This document shows, piece after piece, positions 8,419-21,461 of a stretch of DNA of 54,583 nt. Each line of letters opens with the position of its first letter. Position 1 is the stretch's first letter. The notes below the pieces were generated by a model, which ran no database searches, had not been told where the DNA came from, and saw only the letters and a program-made list of their open reading frames with translations. This stretch comes from Burkholderiaceae bacterium (lineage in GTDB: Bacteria; Pseudomonadota; Gammaproteobacteria; Burkholderiales; Burkholderiaceae_C): positions 1-54,583 of the forward strand of contig JAIEMS010000023.1 of NCBI GenBank assembly GCA_019751915.1, in the 5' to 3' direction. A program made the translations under genes and the position numbers.

Positions 8419-9474
8419 TTACATGCTCAGTTGGGCTTGAATTTCGCGGGCGATGGCGCTCAAAGGCACGACTTTGGCCACACCGCCGCGTTTGAAGGCT
8501 TCTTTGGGCATGCCATACACCACGCAGCTGTCTTCGTCTTGTCCTACGGTCAGTGCGCCAGCCTTTCGCATCTCTAGCAGGCCAGCGGCACCATCGTCGC
8601 CCATACCCGTCATGATGACACCCAATGCGTTGGCCCCGGCACTTTTGGCAACCGAGCGAAACAACACATCCACCGAAGGTTTGTGCCGGTTGACCAGCGG
8701 CCCATCCACTACCTCGACGTAGTATTGCGCCCCATTGCGTCGCAGCAGCATGTGCTTGCCTCCGGGGGCAATCAATGCCAACCCCGGAATGACGCGGTCG
8801 TTGTTTTGGGCCTCTTTGACATGAATTTGGCACAAACTATCGAGTCGGTTGGCAAAAGCAGCCGTGAATTTTTCTGGCATGTGCTGCACGATCACGATGC
8901 CCGGACACACTCTGGGCAAGGTGGTGAGCACAGCTTCGAGGGCTTGTGTGCCACCTGTGGAGGTGCCCAGTGCCACGACCCGCTGCGTGGTTTGGAGCAT
9001 GGCGCTGTGGTGCTCTGTCGCAGGCAAAATCACATCGGCAGTGAATTTTTGCACTACGTTCAGCCTGCGCACATTGGCCCGTGCTGCGGCTTTGACGGTT
9101 GCGGTCAAATCTTCGCTGGCATCGTGTAAAAACTGCTTGAGTCCAATTTTGGGCTTGGTGATGATCGAAACCGCCCCCGCCGACAGCGCAGCCAGAGAGG
9201 TTTGGGTGCCGCTCTCGGTCAGGGTCGAGCAAATGACCACCGGGGTCGGGCGCTCGGCCATGATCTTTTTCAAGAACGTAATGCCGTCCATGCGCGGCAT
9301 TTCAATGTCAAGCACAATGACATCAGGCCATTGCGCCTGCATTTTTACCATCGCCAGCAGCGGGTCAGAGGCTGCACCGATGACCTCGATTTCGGGGTCG
9401 GTCTCTAGCAGGGCGGTCACGACTTGGCGAACGACAGCAGAGTCGTCAATCACCATTACCTTGATACGTTTCAT
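8419..9474 (-). CDS. cheB: chemotaxis response regulator protein-glutamate methylesterase CheB
   Basis: Removes methyl groups from (and deamidates) chemoreceptors once phosphorylated by CheA, giving adaptation. The N-terminal receiver domain has the acidic pair in [11 protein letters not shown] and the phospho-acceptor in [13 protein letters not shown]. The C-terminal esterase has the catalytic triad: Ser in [13 protein letters not shown], His in VQHMPEKFT and Asp in [14 protein letters not shown] 9474 ([12 protein letters not shown]) gives 351 residues, the normal length; the longer frame to 9576 is not family-like. It is separated from the che operon (14.0-25.2 kb), which has cheR and cheD but no cheB, by four housekeeping genes. 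It diverges from pyrG. No convincing Shine-Dalgarno is seen. Confidence 0.95.
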   Translation of the reverse strand: MKRIKVMVIDDSAVVRQVVTALLETDPEIEVIGAASDPLLAMVKMQAQWPDVIVLDIEMPRMDGITFLKKIMAERPTPVVICSTLTESGTQTSLAALSAGAVSIITKPKIGLKQFLHDASEDLTATVKAAARANVRRLNVVQKFTADVILPATEHHSAMLQTTQRVVALGTSTGGTQALEAVLTTLPRVCPGIVIVQHMPEKFTAAFANRLDSLCQIHVKEAQNNDRVIPGLALIAPGGKHMLLRRNGAQYYVEVVDGPLVNRHKPSVDVLFRSVAKSAGANALGVIMTGMGDDGAAGLLEMRKAGALTVGQDEDSCVVYGMPKEAFKRGGVAKVVPLSAIAREIQAQLSM

Positions 9475-9500
9475 GGGGTGGAATTTAGCAGACTGTTTAA

Positions 9501-12139
<2,639 letters not shown>

Positions 12140-12154
12140 TGTGCACCGCTAAAC

Positions 12155-12218
12155 ACTCCTATTAACTATAAAATTGATAGCTAATAGTGCTTGCCATATA
12201 ACGGCTACAGCCCGATTT
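12155..12218 (+). repeat. dispersed palindromic repeat, copy 3
   Basis: CTCCTATTAACTATAAAATT then GATAGCTAATAGTGCTTGCC and AACGGCTACAGCCCG. The end of this copy (AACGGCTACAGCCC) is identical to a stretch inside lpdA at about 49761. It lies between kdsA and eno; the remainder of that 139-base gap ends in the eno leader, with AAAGGAAAACC before the ATG. Confidence 0.65.
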
Positions 12219-12224
12219 GGTTAA

Positions 12225-13565
<1,341 letters not shown>

Positions 13566-13619
13566 AACATGCTAGCCCCGATGATCTACACCAGCACCCA
13601 GACGGTTGCACCCTGAACT

Positions 13620-13895
13620 ATGGGCTTGCGACTCGTACCTTTGATCTTATTGGCCGTGCTGGCGGCGGTGCAAGGACAGCTTTGGCTGGGTCGGGGCAGC
13701 ATTCCGCGTGTCAATGCCATGCAACAGCAAATCAACGTGCAAAAGGCGGCCAACGAAACCGCCCGCCAAGCCAATGAGCGTTTGGCCTCTGAAGTGCGTG
13801 ACCTCAAAGAAGGGCTGGACATGGTCGAAGAGAAAGCACGCAGCGAGCTGGGCATGGTCAAGCCCAACGAGGTATACGTCCATTACACCCCGTAA
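13620..13895 (+). CDS. ftsB: cell division protein FtsB (DivIC/septum formation initiator family)
   Basis: Small bitopic divisome protein that forms the FtsQLB complex and triggers septal peptidoglycan synthesis. At 91 residues it has one N-terminal membrane segment (about residues 4-20, LVPLILLAVLAAVQGQLWLG), then a heptad-type coiled coil (about 32-70) and the family-typical C-terminal part ARSELGMVKPNEVYV. Its position right after eno is the conserved one in proteobacteria. The start is ATG 13620. Confidence 0.93.
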   Translation: MGLRLVPLILLAVLAAVQGQLWLGRGSIPRVNAMQQQINVQKAANETARQANERLASEVRDLKEGLDMVEEKARSELGMVKPNEVYVHYTP

Positions 13896-14043
13896 CGTGG
13901 GGTAGGCCATTACCTCAAAAAAGCCAGTTTTCAGACGACTTGCATCCGTTAAACTCCTTTGAAGTGTTGCTTGGGTTGCCTGTTCAAACATGCTTGTGTT
14001 TTGACGGCGTAGTGACCAATTTTCACTTTCACAGGAGATTCTT

Positions 14044-15210
14044 TTGACTCATACCCTTTGGGATCATCCCACTTTCTGGGCTCCTGCCGGATTGGGTTTA
14101 GCCGGTGCGATGGCCGTGTTGGTGGCGGGCGGTTGGTCGCTACTGCCGCTGTTGTTGGCCGCGCTGCTGCTGGTGGGTGGAGTGCTGTTGGGCAGACATC
14201 TCACAAGTCAAGTCCAAGACCAATTACAACGCCAGTTACAGCCCTTTTTTGCAGGGCAGCAAGAATTTGGTGCACAAGTTGCGCCCGTCTGGGCCGGACA
14301 TATTGAGAACTCCCGTGCCCAAATGGAAGATGCCATCACTGTATTGGCACAGCGATTTTCATTGATCGTTGACCGCCTAGAGAACGCCGTCAACAGTGCA
14401 GGCCAAGCCACAGCGAATGTGGAGGGGGCGGGCAGTGGTTTGGTCGCTATCTTTGCCAGCAGTGAACGCGAACTCCAACAGGTGATTCACTCTCAGGCGA
14501 CCGCAATGGACAGCATGAACAGCATGCTAGAGAAGGTCGAGTCACTCAATCAATTCACCAAGCAGCTCGAAGACATGGCCTCTGAGGTGGCCAAGATTGC
14601 CGCACAGACCAACTTATTGGCCCTCAATGCCGCGATCGAAGCAGCACGCGCCGGAGACCTTGGACGCGGATTCTCTGTGGTGGCTAAAGAGTTTCGTATG
14701 CTATCGAACCAGTCCGGCGAAACCGGTCAGCGCATTACGGAGATGGTGCGTGTCATTAGCGAGGCCATCTCATCGACCTGCAAGGTAGCCCAAGAGTCGG
14801 TACACCAAGAAGACGGGTCGCTGCACAATGCACAACAGCGCATTGGGGGAGTACTGGGTGGGCTTCGGGAAGTTACCCATGCACTCGCAACCTCTAGCGA
14901 TTTACTGAAACAAGAAACTGTCACCATCCACGGTGACATTGCCGACGCACTGGTGCAGTTGCAATTTCAAGATCGGGTCAGCCAGATACTGACACAGGTT
15001 AAAACCAATATCGAGCAATTTCCTGCCTATCTGGCTGAATGCGAGAAAAACTACCTTAGCAGTGGCGAACTGCAAGGCTTAGATGCCACAGCGTTTTTGG
15101 CAGAAATGCGCAAGAGCTACGTCATGACCGACCAGCGCCTAACCCATGAACACAAGGGGGCTAGTAGCCCGGTGGCTCCTAAGCCTGATGATGAAATTAC
15201 TTTTTTCTAG
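14044..15210 (+). CDS. membrane-anchored MCP-like signalling protein without a sensor domain
   Basis: Protein of 388 residues that starts at TTG 14044, supported by AGGAG 7 bases upstream. Two hydrophobic segments in the first 55 residues form a hairpin with almost no periplasmic loop, then a coiled coil leads to a methyl-accepting-type hairpin tip, [21 protein letters not shown] with [14 protein letters not shown]. The C-terminal part contains [14 protein letters not shown], a motif I recall in short cluster-encoded MCP-like proteins. It opens the che operon, nine bases before the CheY-like gene. It probably joins the CheA/CheW array or senses the membrane or cytoplasm, but no ligand-binding domain is present. 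It ends ITFF and does not fit the CheR/CheB tether consensus seen in the two large MCPs. Confidence 0.85.
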   Translation: MTHTLWDHPTFWAPAGLGLAGAMAVLVAGGWSLLPLLLAALLLVGGVLLGRHLTSQVQDQLQRQLQPFFAGQQEFGAQVAPVWAGHIENSRAQMEDAITVLAQRFSLIVDRLENAVNSAGQATANVEGAGSGLVAIFASSERELQQVIHSQATAMDSMNSMLEKVESLNQFTKQLEDMASEVAKIAAQTNLLALNAAIEAARAGDLGRGFSVVAKEFRMLSNQSGETGQRITEMVRVISEAISSTCKVAQESVHQEDGSLHNAQQRIGGVLGGLREVTHALATSSDLLKQETVTIHGDIADALVQLQFQDRVSQILTQVKTNIEQFPAYLAECEKNYLSSGELQGLDATAFLAEMRKSYVMTDQRLTHEHKGASSPVAPKPDDEITFF

Positions 15211-15218
15211 GATGAGCA

Positions 15219-15587
15219 ATGGCAAAAACAATCATGGTAGTGGACGATTCCGCCTCAATCCGCATGGTAGTGGGCATCGCATTGCGCGGTGCTGGCTACG
15301 AAGTTATTGAAGCCAGCGACGGCGTTGATGCCGTGGCAAAGCTGACGGGCCAAAAGGTTCACCTCATTATTAGCGATGTCAATATGCCCAATATGGACGG
15401 CATCAGCTTCGTGAAAGCCGTCAAGCAAATGCCCAGTTACCGCTTTACGCCGATCATCATGCTGACTACTGAATCCGACGAGTCTAAAAAACGTGAAGGA
15501 CAGGTAGCAGGTGCTAAGGCTTGGGTGGTCAAACCGTTCAAACCAGAACAAATGCTTGCTGCTGTGCAAAAACTTTGCCTGCCCTGA
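15219..15587 (+). CDS. cheY: CheY-like single-domain response regulator
   Basis: Receiver domain of 122 residues, presumably phosphorylated by the CheA encoded 0.4 kb downstream. It has the acidic pair (VVDDSASIR), the phospho-acceptor Asp in IISDVNMPNMDG, the switch Thr in MLTTES and the Lys in VVKPFKPEQ. There is no output domain, so it acts by protein contact, for example with a flagellar or pilus motor or another regulator. It is tightly packed between the MCP-like and STAS genes, arguing for a dedicated partner in this cluster. The target is unknown. Confidence 0.93.
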   Translation: MAKTIMVVDDSASIRMVVGIALRGAGYEVIEASDGVDAVAKLTGQKVHLIISDVNMPNMDGISFVKAVKQMPSYRFTPIIMLTTESDESKKREGQVAGAKAWVVKPFKPEQMLAAVQKLCLP

Positions 15588-15589
15588 CC

Positions 15590-15925
15590 ATGCCTAGCTC
15601 CTCAGCCCCTTCGAGTTCTTCGCCTGCGACACTGCGGATCGAGGGTGACATGAACATCTACCGCGCTCAAGAGTTAAAGCAGGCACTCATTGCCCCTTTA
15701 CAACCGGGGGTTGAGTTGGAGGTCGATCTCTCGGCAGTCACCGAACTCGACACTGTGGGTCTGCAATTGTTGATGCTAGCCAAGCGCACTGCCGGCAAAC
15801 AGCAGGGCGCATTGCGGTTAGTAGGGCACAGCCCTGCCGTACTTGAAGTATTTGATATCTTGAATTTGGCAGCCTACTTTGGTGACCATTTGGTGATTCC
15901 ACCGCCTGCGGCGGGCAAGGTCTAA
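15590..15925 (+). CDS. STAS-domain protein (anti-anti-sigma-like)
   Basis: STAS domain of 111 residues starting 2 bases after the cheY stop. A Ser/Ala/Pro-rich N-terminus (residues 1-14) precedes a fold like SpoIIAA: DMNIYRAQELKQAL, then LEVDLSAVTELDTVGLQLLML. The phosphorylatable position of the D-(S/T)-x-G motif is Thr (DTVG). STAS proteins usually act as switches for a kinase or phosphatase partner; no such partner is encoded here, so a role tied to CheA or the MCP-like protein is inferred from the gene order only. Confidence 0.85.
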   Translation: MPSSSAPSSSSPATLRIEGDMNIYRAQELKQALIAPLQPGVELEVDLSAVTELDTVGLQLLMLAKRTAGKQQGALRLVGHSPAVLEVFDILNLAAYFGDHLVIPPPAAGKV

Positions 15926-15960
15926 ACCTCTGCCCGACTCTTACCCACTGCGAGCAACCC

Positions 15961-18120
15961 ATGAACCTTGACCAAGCCCTGCAAACTTTCATTCTCGAAA
16001 GCCGTGAGTTGCTGGAGGACATGGAAAACGCCCTGCTGTCCGTTGAAAATGCAGCAGAAAAAAAAGAACTCATCAACGCAATTTTCCGGGCAGCCCACAC
16101 TATTAAAGGGTCTTCGGGCTTATTTGGTCTCGATCATGTGGTGGCATTCACCCACGTCACTGAAAGTGTCCTCGACAGGGTACGCAGTGGCACAATCAAC
16201 ATTGTCGATAATCTGGTAGTGGTTTTGCTGTCGTGCTGTGACCACATCGGAGCACTCATTGATGCGGTCGCGGAAGGGCAAACCGTACCCGACCCCGGGC
16301 TGACGGCCAAAGGCGAGCCTCTTTTGATCCAGCTTCGCACCTATCTAGGCCCATCTGCAGCACCAGCCACGCAACTAACCACAAAACAAACCGATGCGGA
16401 TACGACCCAACGTATCGCATCTGTTGCCAATACCTCAGACTGTTGGCATTTGTCGTTGCGTTTTGGTACCGAAGTTTTACGCAATGGCATGGACCCCTTA
16501 GCGTTTATCCGCTTTTTGGGCACGTTGGGAAAAATTGTGGACATTCTGGTGCTTCCTGACACTTTACCCGATGCGCAGGAGATGGATCCAGAAGCCTGCT
16601 ATCTGAGCTATGAGATTGCGTTAGAAACTACCGTTGATAAAGTCACTATCGAAAATACTTTTGAATTTGTGCGTGATGATTGTGAGTTGCATATTTTGCC
16701 GCCACATAGTCGGGTTAGTGATTACATTCGTTTGATTCAAGAGTCTCCAGCAGTTTCAGCCCGCTTGGGTGAACTTATGGTGCACTGTGGCACATTGACA
16801 CCACAAGAACTCGATGCTGCGCTGCACATCCAAGCAGAAACATCCCCAGCTCAACCTATTGGGGCTATTTTAGTCGAGCAGCGATCCATACAGCCTGAAG
16901 TTCTTGATGCTGCTCTGAACAAACAAAAACAAGTTAAAGAATTACATGCCCAAGAAAATCGCTCCATTCGCATTGATGCAGAAAAATTAGATCAATTAAT
17001 TACACTGGTAGGTGAATTGATTATTGTTGGTGCAGGTGTTAATCTTATTGCACGGCGAGCCCATATTCCAGAACTACAGGAAAGTACTTCTAAACTCTCA
17101 ACACTGGTCGAAGAAGTCCGCGACAGTGCTTTGCAGTTGCGCATGGTGAAAATTGGCGCAACATTTAGCCGATTTCAACGTGTGGTTCACGATGTATCGC
17201 GTGAACTAGGTAAAGATATTGAATTGATTATCAATGGTGAAGATACCGAACTAGATAAAACCGTAGTTGAGAAAATTGGCGATCCTTTGATGCATTTGGT
17301 TCGTAACTCAATGGACCACGGAATTGAATCTGCTCCTGTACGATTGGCTGCAGGAAAACCTGCACAAGGCATCTTACAGTTGAATGCCTACCATGATTCC
17401 GGATGTATTGTTATTTCGGTACAGGACGATGGCGGAGGCCTCAAACGTGAGCGCATTTTAGCCAAAGCAATTGAACGTGGTTTGGTTGAACTAGGCCATC
17501 AACTCACTGACAGTGAAGTTTATGCCCTGATTTTTGAACCAGGATTTTCTACGGCAGATAAAGTCTCTAACCTGTCGGGGCGTGGCGTTGGCTTGGATGT
17601 GGTCAAGCGCAACATTACTGCATTGCGTGGAAGCGTTAATATTCAGAGTGAAGAAGGAGTTGGGACTACCGTAACAGTACGCTTGCCCCTGACGTTGGCG
17701 ATTATCGATGGCTTTCTCGTCGAAGTGGAAACTTCCGTATTCGCCATTCCACTTGACATGATTGAAGAGTGTGTCACTTTTTCTGCAGAACCGGGACATA
17801 ACTATACTAATTTGCGCGGTGAAGTACTACCCTTTATTCGGCTGCGCGAACTTTTTGGCCTGACTGCACCGTCCACACGGCAAGAAAATATTGTCGTCAT
17901 CAAACATGCTGGACAAAAGGTCGGCTTGGTGGTTGATACTTTATTAGGTGAGTTTCAAACAGTGATTAAGCCACTAGGAAAAATATTTAATCAAGCGCAA
18001 TGCGTGAGTGGATCTACTATTCTTGGCAGTGGTGAGGTGGCTTTGATCTTGGATGTGCCAGCATTGGTGCAAAAGGCTGCGCATATTATGGCAACAACAA
18101 AGATTTTAGATGCTGTTTAG
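15961..18120 (+). CDS. cheA: chemotaxis histidine kinase CheA with MshEN-like insert
   Basis: Sensor kinase of 719 residues that phosphorylates the CheY-like protein and CheB. In order: HPt domain (1-110) with phospho-His about 46 in AAHTIKGSSG; a middle domain (about 160-260) in the place of P2; a tandem motif at about 268-322 resembling MshEN c-di-GMP-binding repeats (RLGELMVHCG... then PIGAILVEQR...); dimerisation helix (KLDQLITLVGELIIV); ATPase domain with HLVRNSMDHGIE, VQDDGGGL and GRGVGLDVVK; and a CheW-like regulatory domain. The catalytic boxes are intact. From about 16.6 kb on, the codons are clearly richer in A/T than in the housekeeping genes. The MshEN assignment is mine from the motif spacing. 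Confidence 0.93.
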   Translation: MNLDQALQTFILESRELLEDMENALLSVENAAEKKELINAIFRAAHTIKGSSGLFGLDHVVAFTHVTESVLDRVRSGTINIVDNLVVVLLSCCDHIGALIDAVAEGQTVPDPGLTAKGEPLLIQLRTYLGPSAAPATQLTTKQTDADTTQRIASVANTSDCWHLSLRFGTEVLRNGMDPLAFIRFLGTLGKIVDILVLPDTLPDAQEMDPEACYLSYEIALETTVDKVTIENTFEFVRDDCELHILPPHSRVSDYIRLIQESPAVSARLGELMVHCGTLTPQELDAALHIQAETSPAQPIGAILVEQRSIQPEVLDAALNKQKQVKELHAQENRSIRIDAEKLDQLITLVGELIIVGAGVNLIARRAHIPELQESTSKLSTLVEEVRDSALQLRMVKIGATFSRFQRVVHDVSRELGKDIELIINGEDTELDKTVVEKIGDPLMHLVRNSMDHGIESAPVRLAAGKPAQGILQLNAYHDSGCIVISVQDDGGGLKRERILAKAIERGLVELGHQLTDSEVYALIFEPGFSTADKVSNLSGRGVGLDVVKRNITALRGSVNIQSEEGVGTTVTVRLPLTLAIIDGFLVEVETSVFAIPLDMIEECVTFSAEPGHNYTNLRGEVLPFIRLRELFGLTAPSTRQENIVVIKHAGQKVGLVVDTLLGEFQTVIKPLGKIFNQAQCVSGSTILGSGEVALILDVPALVQKAAHIMATTKILDAV

Positions 18121-18181
18121 GTCGTAGATTTCTCTACAAGAAAAAACGAATTAACAGCTAACTTACCACGAAAGAAATAAT

Positions 18182-20800
18182 ATGTTTAGTAACCTGAAAA
18201 TTGGGATTCGGCTGACCACCGGATTTGCTGTTACATTAGCTTTTTTACTAATTATGACGGCATTTGGAATTACCCATATAAATTTATTAAATAATAAAAT
18301 TAATATTTTAACTAATGGGGTTTTCGAAAAAAATTTATACGCAACAAGTATTATAAATGGAATCAATGCTGGAGCGCGACACATAAGAAACTCCTATATC
18401 CTAAAAGACCCTCAAACTCAAGAAGAAATCGATAATATTTTAAAGCAAAGACAAATTGTTGGGTCGAATATAGAAAAACTTGAAAAAATAATTACTACAA
18501 ACGAAGAAAGAGATAATCTACAAAAAATGAAAGAGGCACGCAATGCCTACATCATTCAGGTAGATCGTTTTCTGGCGCTGACAAAAGCAGGTCAACGCGA
18601 AGATGCTGTTGCAGTTCTGGTCGGCGATCTGCGTAAAGTCCAAGCATCCTTCCTCAACATTGCCAATACATTTGCAGAAGATCAAGCAGCACTGACAATC
18701 AAAGTGGGCAAAGAATCTGAAGATTTTGCTGCCGACTCTGAACGCCTATTGCTCATTTTAGCAGCAGTTGCAACTATCGCTAGCATTTTGATGGGCTGGT
18801 TAATCACACGCAGCGTCACCATGCCAACCCGTCAGCTGATGGACAACGCCAACAAAATGGCTACTGGCAATTTTGATAACAAAATTGAAATCGACCAAAA
18901 AGATGAAATCGGTGCTTTAGCTAAATCACTGCGCATAATGCAAACTGCCGTACAATCCATGAAGTCTGATACGGTCATGCTATCGAGTGCAGCGGTACAA
19001 GGCAAGCTAGCCACCCGTGCCGATGTGAATAAACACCAAGGCGATTTCCGTGAAATTGTCCAAGGAGTTAACAACACCTTGGACGCAGTGATTGGCCCGC
19101 TGAATGTGGCTGCCAAGTATGTAGACGATATTTCGCGCGGGGCCATTCCCGTCAAAATCACCGATACCTACAACGGTGACTTCAATACCCTGAAGAACAA
19201 CCTAAACACCTGTATTGATGCGGTCAATGCGCTGGTGGCAGATGCAGCGGTGCTGTCGAATGCGGCCGTGCAGGGCAAGCTGGCGACCCGAGCCGATGCC
19301 AGCCAACACCAAGGAGATTTCCGCAAAATTGTCCAAGGGGTCAACAATACCCTGGATGCAGTGATTGGCCCGCTAAATGTGGCGGCAAACTATGTGGAGT
19401 GTATTGCCGTTGGCGACACGCCAAAACCCATCACCGACACTTACAACGGTGATTTCAATACCCTGAAAAACAACCTCAATTTGTGCATTGAGGCGACCAA
19501 CCAGCAAGCTTTGGCTGCTAAATCTATTGCGGCTGGTGACTTGTCGGTATCTGTCAAAGTGCGTTCTGAGAACGATGTGCTCGCAAAGAGTTTGCTCGCA
19601 GTGGTCAATGCAGTGAGTGCATTGGTACGCGATGCCAATTTGTTGTCGCGTGCCACCGTCGAGGGGCGTTTGTCTGTGCGTGCCGATGCAGCACAGCACT
19701 CGGGCGACTTCCGCAAAGTGATGGAAGGAATCAACGCCACACTGGAGTCGGTGGTGGTGCCCATCAACGAAGCCATGTCGGTGCTCAGTGCCGTTGAACA
19801 AGGTGATCTGACCCGCAGCGTTGATGGCCATTACCAAGGCAAGTTGGCAGAACTACGTGACATGGTGAACAACACCGTAACCAAAATGGCCAACGTCATT
19901 GCCGAAGTGCTGGAAGCAGCAGTCGCACTGTCTGGCGCATCCGATCAAGTCAGTGCCACGGCGCAATCGTTGTCACAGGCCTCTAGCGAACAGGCCGCAA
20001 GTGTTGAGGAGACCAGCGCCTCGGTTGAGCAAATGACCTCGGCGATTGCCCAAAATACCGAAAATGCCAAAATCACCGACAGCATGGCAAGCCAAGCGGC
20101 CAAACAAGCTGCGGAAGGAGGCCAGTCTGTGGCGGCAACTGTGGCAGCCATGAAGCAAATTGCCAAGAAAATTGGCATCATTGACGACATTGCCTACCAA
20201 ACCAATTTGTTGGCACTCAACGCGGCCATTGAGGCGGCCCGTGCAGGCGAACATGGCAAGGGCTTTGCTGTGGTGGCTGCTGAAGTACGCAAATTGGCCG
20301 AGCGCAGCCAAATAGCGGCGCAAGAGATCAGTGAAGTAGCTGGCTCCAGCGTTGATTTGGCTGAAAAGGCGGGCAAACTGCTAGACGATATTGTCCCCAG
20401 TATTAAAAAAACCTCAGACTTGGTGCAAGAGATTACTGCGGCCTCGGAAGAGCAATCTTCAGGAGCCGGTCAAATTAATTCTGCCATCAGCCAATTGAGC
20501 CAAACCACGCAGCAAAATGCCTCTAGCTCTGAAGAACTGGCTGCCACTGCTGAAGAGATGAGCAACCAAGTGGCCCAGCTACAACAAACAATGGCATTTT
20601 TTAAAATTGAACCTATTAATGTAGTCCGGAAAAGAGTTACCGTAGCTCCACGCAAAATGGCATCATTGGGGCGTCATGCCGACTCCCACAAACTTGGGAG
20701 CGATACCAAGCATGTGATTGAAGCATCTGAGCCTCGCGTATCTCTCACAATAGATTCGCGAAGTAAAGAGATTGATGAAAGCAAATTCACCAGATTTTGA
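18182..20800 (+). CDS. methyl-accepting chemotaxis protein with poly-HAMP region (MCP 1)
   Basis: Chemoreceptor of 872 residues: membrane segment at about 9-33, a helical periplasmic domain to about 185 resembling the four-helix-bundle (4HB_MCP) type, a second membrane segment at about 190-212 ([18 protein letters not shown]), a HAMP domain, then a chain of HAMP-like units with a repeated block starting [12 protein letters not shown] (two copies 91 residues apart), and the signalling hairpin ([42 protein letters not shown], given here as one landmark). It ends KFTRF, which fits the CheR/CheB tether consensus. The first 500 bases are very AT-rich. The C-terminal two thirds is nearly identical in DNA to MCP 2. 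The ligand is unknown. Confidence 0.93.
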   Translation: MFSNLKIGIRLTTGFAVTLAFLLIMTAFGITHINLLNNKINILTNGVFEKNLYATSIINGINAGARHIRNSYILKDPQTQEEIDNILKQRQIVGSNIEKLEKIITTNEERDNLQKMKEARNAYIIQVDRFLALTKAGQREDAVAVLVGDLRKVQASFLNIANTFAEDQAALTIKVGKESEDFAADSERLLLILAAVATIASILMGWLITRSVTMPTRQLMDNANKMATGNFDNKIEIDQKDEIGALAKSLRIMQTAVQSMKSDTVMLSSAAVQGKLATRADVNKHQGDFREIVQGVNNTLDAVIGPLNVAAKYVDDISRGAIPVKITDTYNGDFNTLKNNLNTCIDAVNALVADAAVLSNAAVQGKLATRADASQHQGDFRKIVQGVNNTLDAVIGPLNVAANYVECIAVGDTPKPITDTYNGDFNTLKNNLNLCIEATNQQALAAKSIAAGDLSVSVKVRSENDVLAKSLLAVVNAVSALVRDANLLSRATVEGRLSVRADAAQHSGDFRKVMEGINATLESVVVPINEAMSVLSAVEQGDLTRSVDGHYQGKLAELRDMVNNTVTKMANVIAEVLEAAVALSGASDQVSATAQSLSQASSEQAASVEETSASVEQMTSAIAQNTENAKITDSMASQAAKQAAEGGQSVAATVAAMKQIAKKIGIIDDIAYQTNLLALNAAIEAARAGEHGKGFAVVAAEVRKLAERSQIAAQEISEVAGSSVDLAEKAGKLLDDIVPSIKKTSDLVQEITAASEEQSSGAGQINSAISQLSQTTQQNASSSEELAATAEEMSNQVAQLQQTMAFFKIEPINVVRKRVTVAPRKMASLGRHADSHKLGSDTKHVIEASEPRVSLTIDSRSKEIDESKFTRF

Positions 20801-20811
20801 AAGCCGCAATC

Positions 20812-21366
20812 ATGAACAATATTGTGTCAACGGGTAGTCAGCGGTCGAATGCACCAGCATCATCAAGCCAAGCTGAAGAGAAAAAGCAATACCTCACATT
20901 TATGCTGAGTGGTGAATCATTCGCTATCGGCATTTTGTGCATTAAAGAAATCATCGAATACACCGGACTAACACAAGTACCAATGATGCCCGATTGTATT
21001 CGAGGAGTTATTAACTTGCGTGGCTCGGTAGTTCCTGTGTTGGATTTGGCGGTTCGCTTCGGTAAAAAATCTGGAGAAATCACAAAAAAAACCTGTATCG
21101 TTATTATTGAAGTCGCTTCTGGTGATGAGCGCCATGATATGGGTGTAGTGGTTGATGCAGTGAATGCGGTACTTGAAATACCACACAGCGAAATTGAGCC
21201 ACCACCAGCTTTTGGTGCCAAAATTCGCACTGACTTTATCGAAGGCATGGGTAAAGTAGGGGGCAAGTTCGTTATTTTACTCAATGCAAACCAAGTGCTA
21301 TCCATTGAAGAGCTTAGTGCTTTGCAACGCGTGGCACCTTCCACTGAATCTAATTTAGAAATTTAG
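20812..21366 (+). CDS. cheW: chemotaxis coupling protein CheW
   Basis: SH3-like adaptor of 184 residues that docks CheA to receptors. Core motifs: YLTFMLSGESFAIGILCIKEI, VPMMPDCIRGVINLRGSVVPVLDL (the signature region) and GVVVDAVNAVLEIP. A Ser/Ala-rich N-terminal tail of about 20 residues precedes the domain. I prefer ATG 20812 (MNNIVSTGSQ); a TTG at 20797 would overlap the MCP 1 stop. It lies between the two large MCP genes in the same direction. Confidence 0.93.
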   Translation: MNNIVSTGSQRSNAPASSSQAEEKKQYLTFMLSGESFAIGILCIKEIIEYTGLTQVPMMPDCIRGVINLRGSVVPVLDLAVRFGKKSGEITKKTCIVIIEVASGDERHDMGVVVDAVNAVLEIPHSEIEPPPAFGAKIRTDFIEGMGKVGGKFVILLNANQVLSIEELSALQRVAPSTESNLEI

Positions 21367-21461
21367 TAAATTAAATTTTTGGTAATTTTGATTTATGAAA
21401 AATTTCAAAAATTGCAGTTATTGATTTAAAAATAAAATCAACCAATCAAAGGACACAGGAA

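Noticed and set aside
13568-13618. Tiny 16-codon frame between eno and ftsB
   Set aside because: Too short and with no ribosome-binding site that would separate it from chance; treated as the eno-ftsB spacer.
13896-14043. Search for a flagellar-type (sigma-28) promoter ahead of the che operon
   Set aside because: No TAAA-N15-GCCGATAA-like match; the start of transcription could not be assigned.
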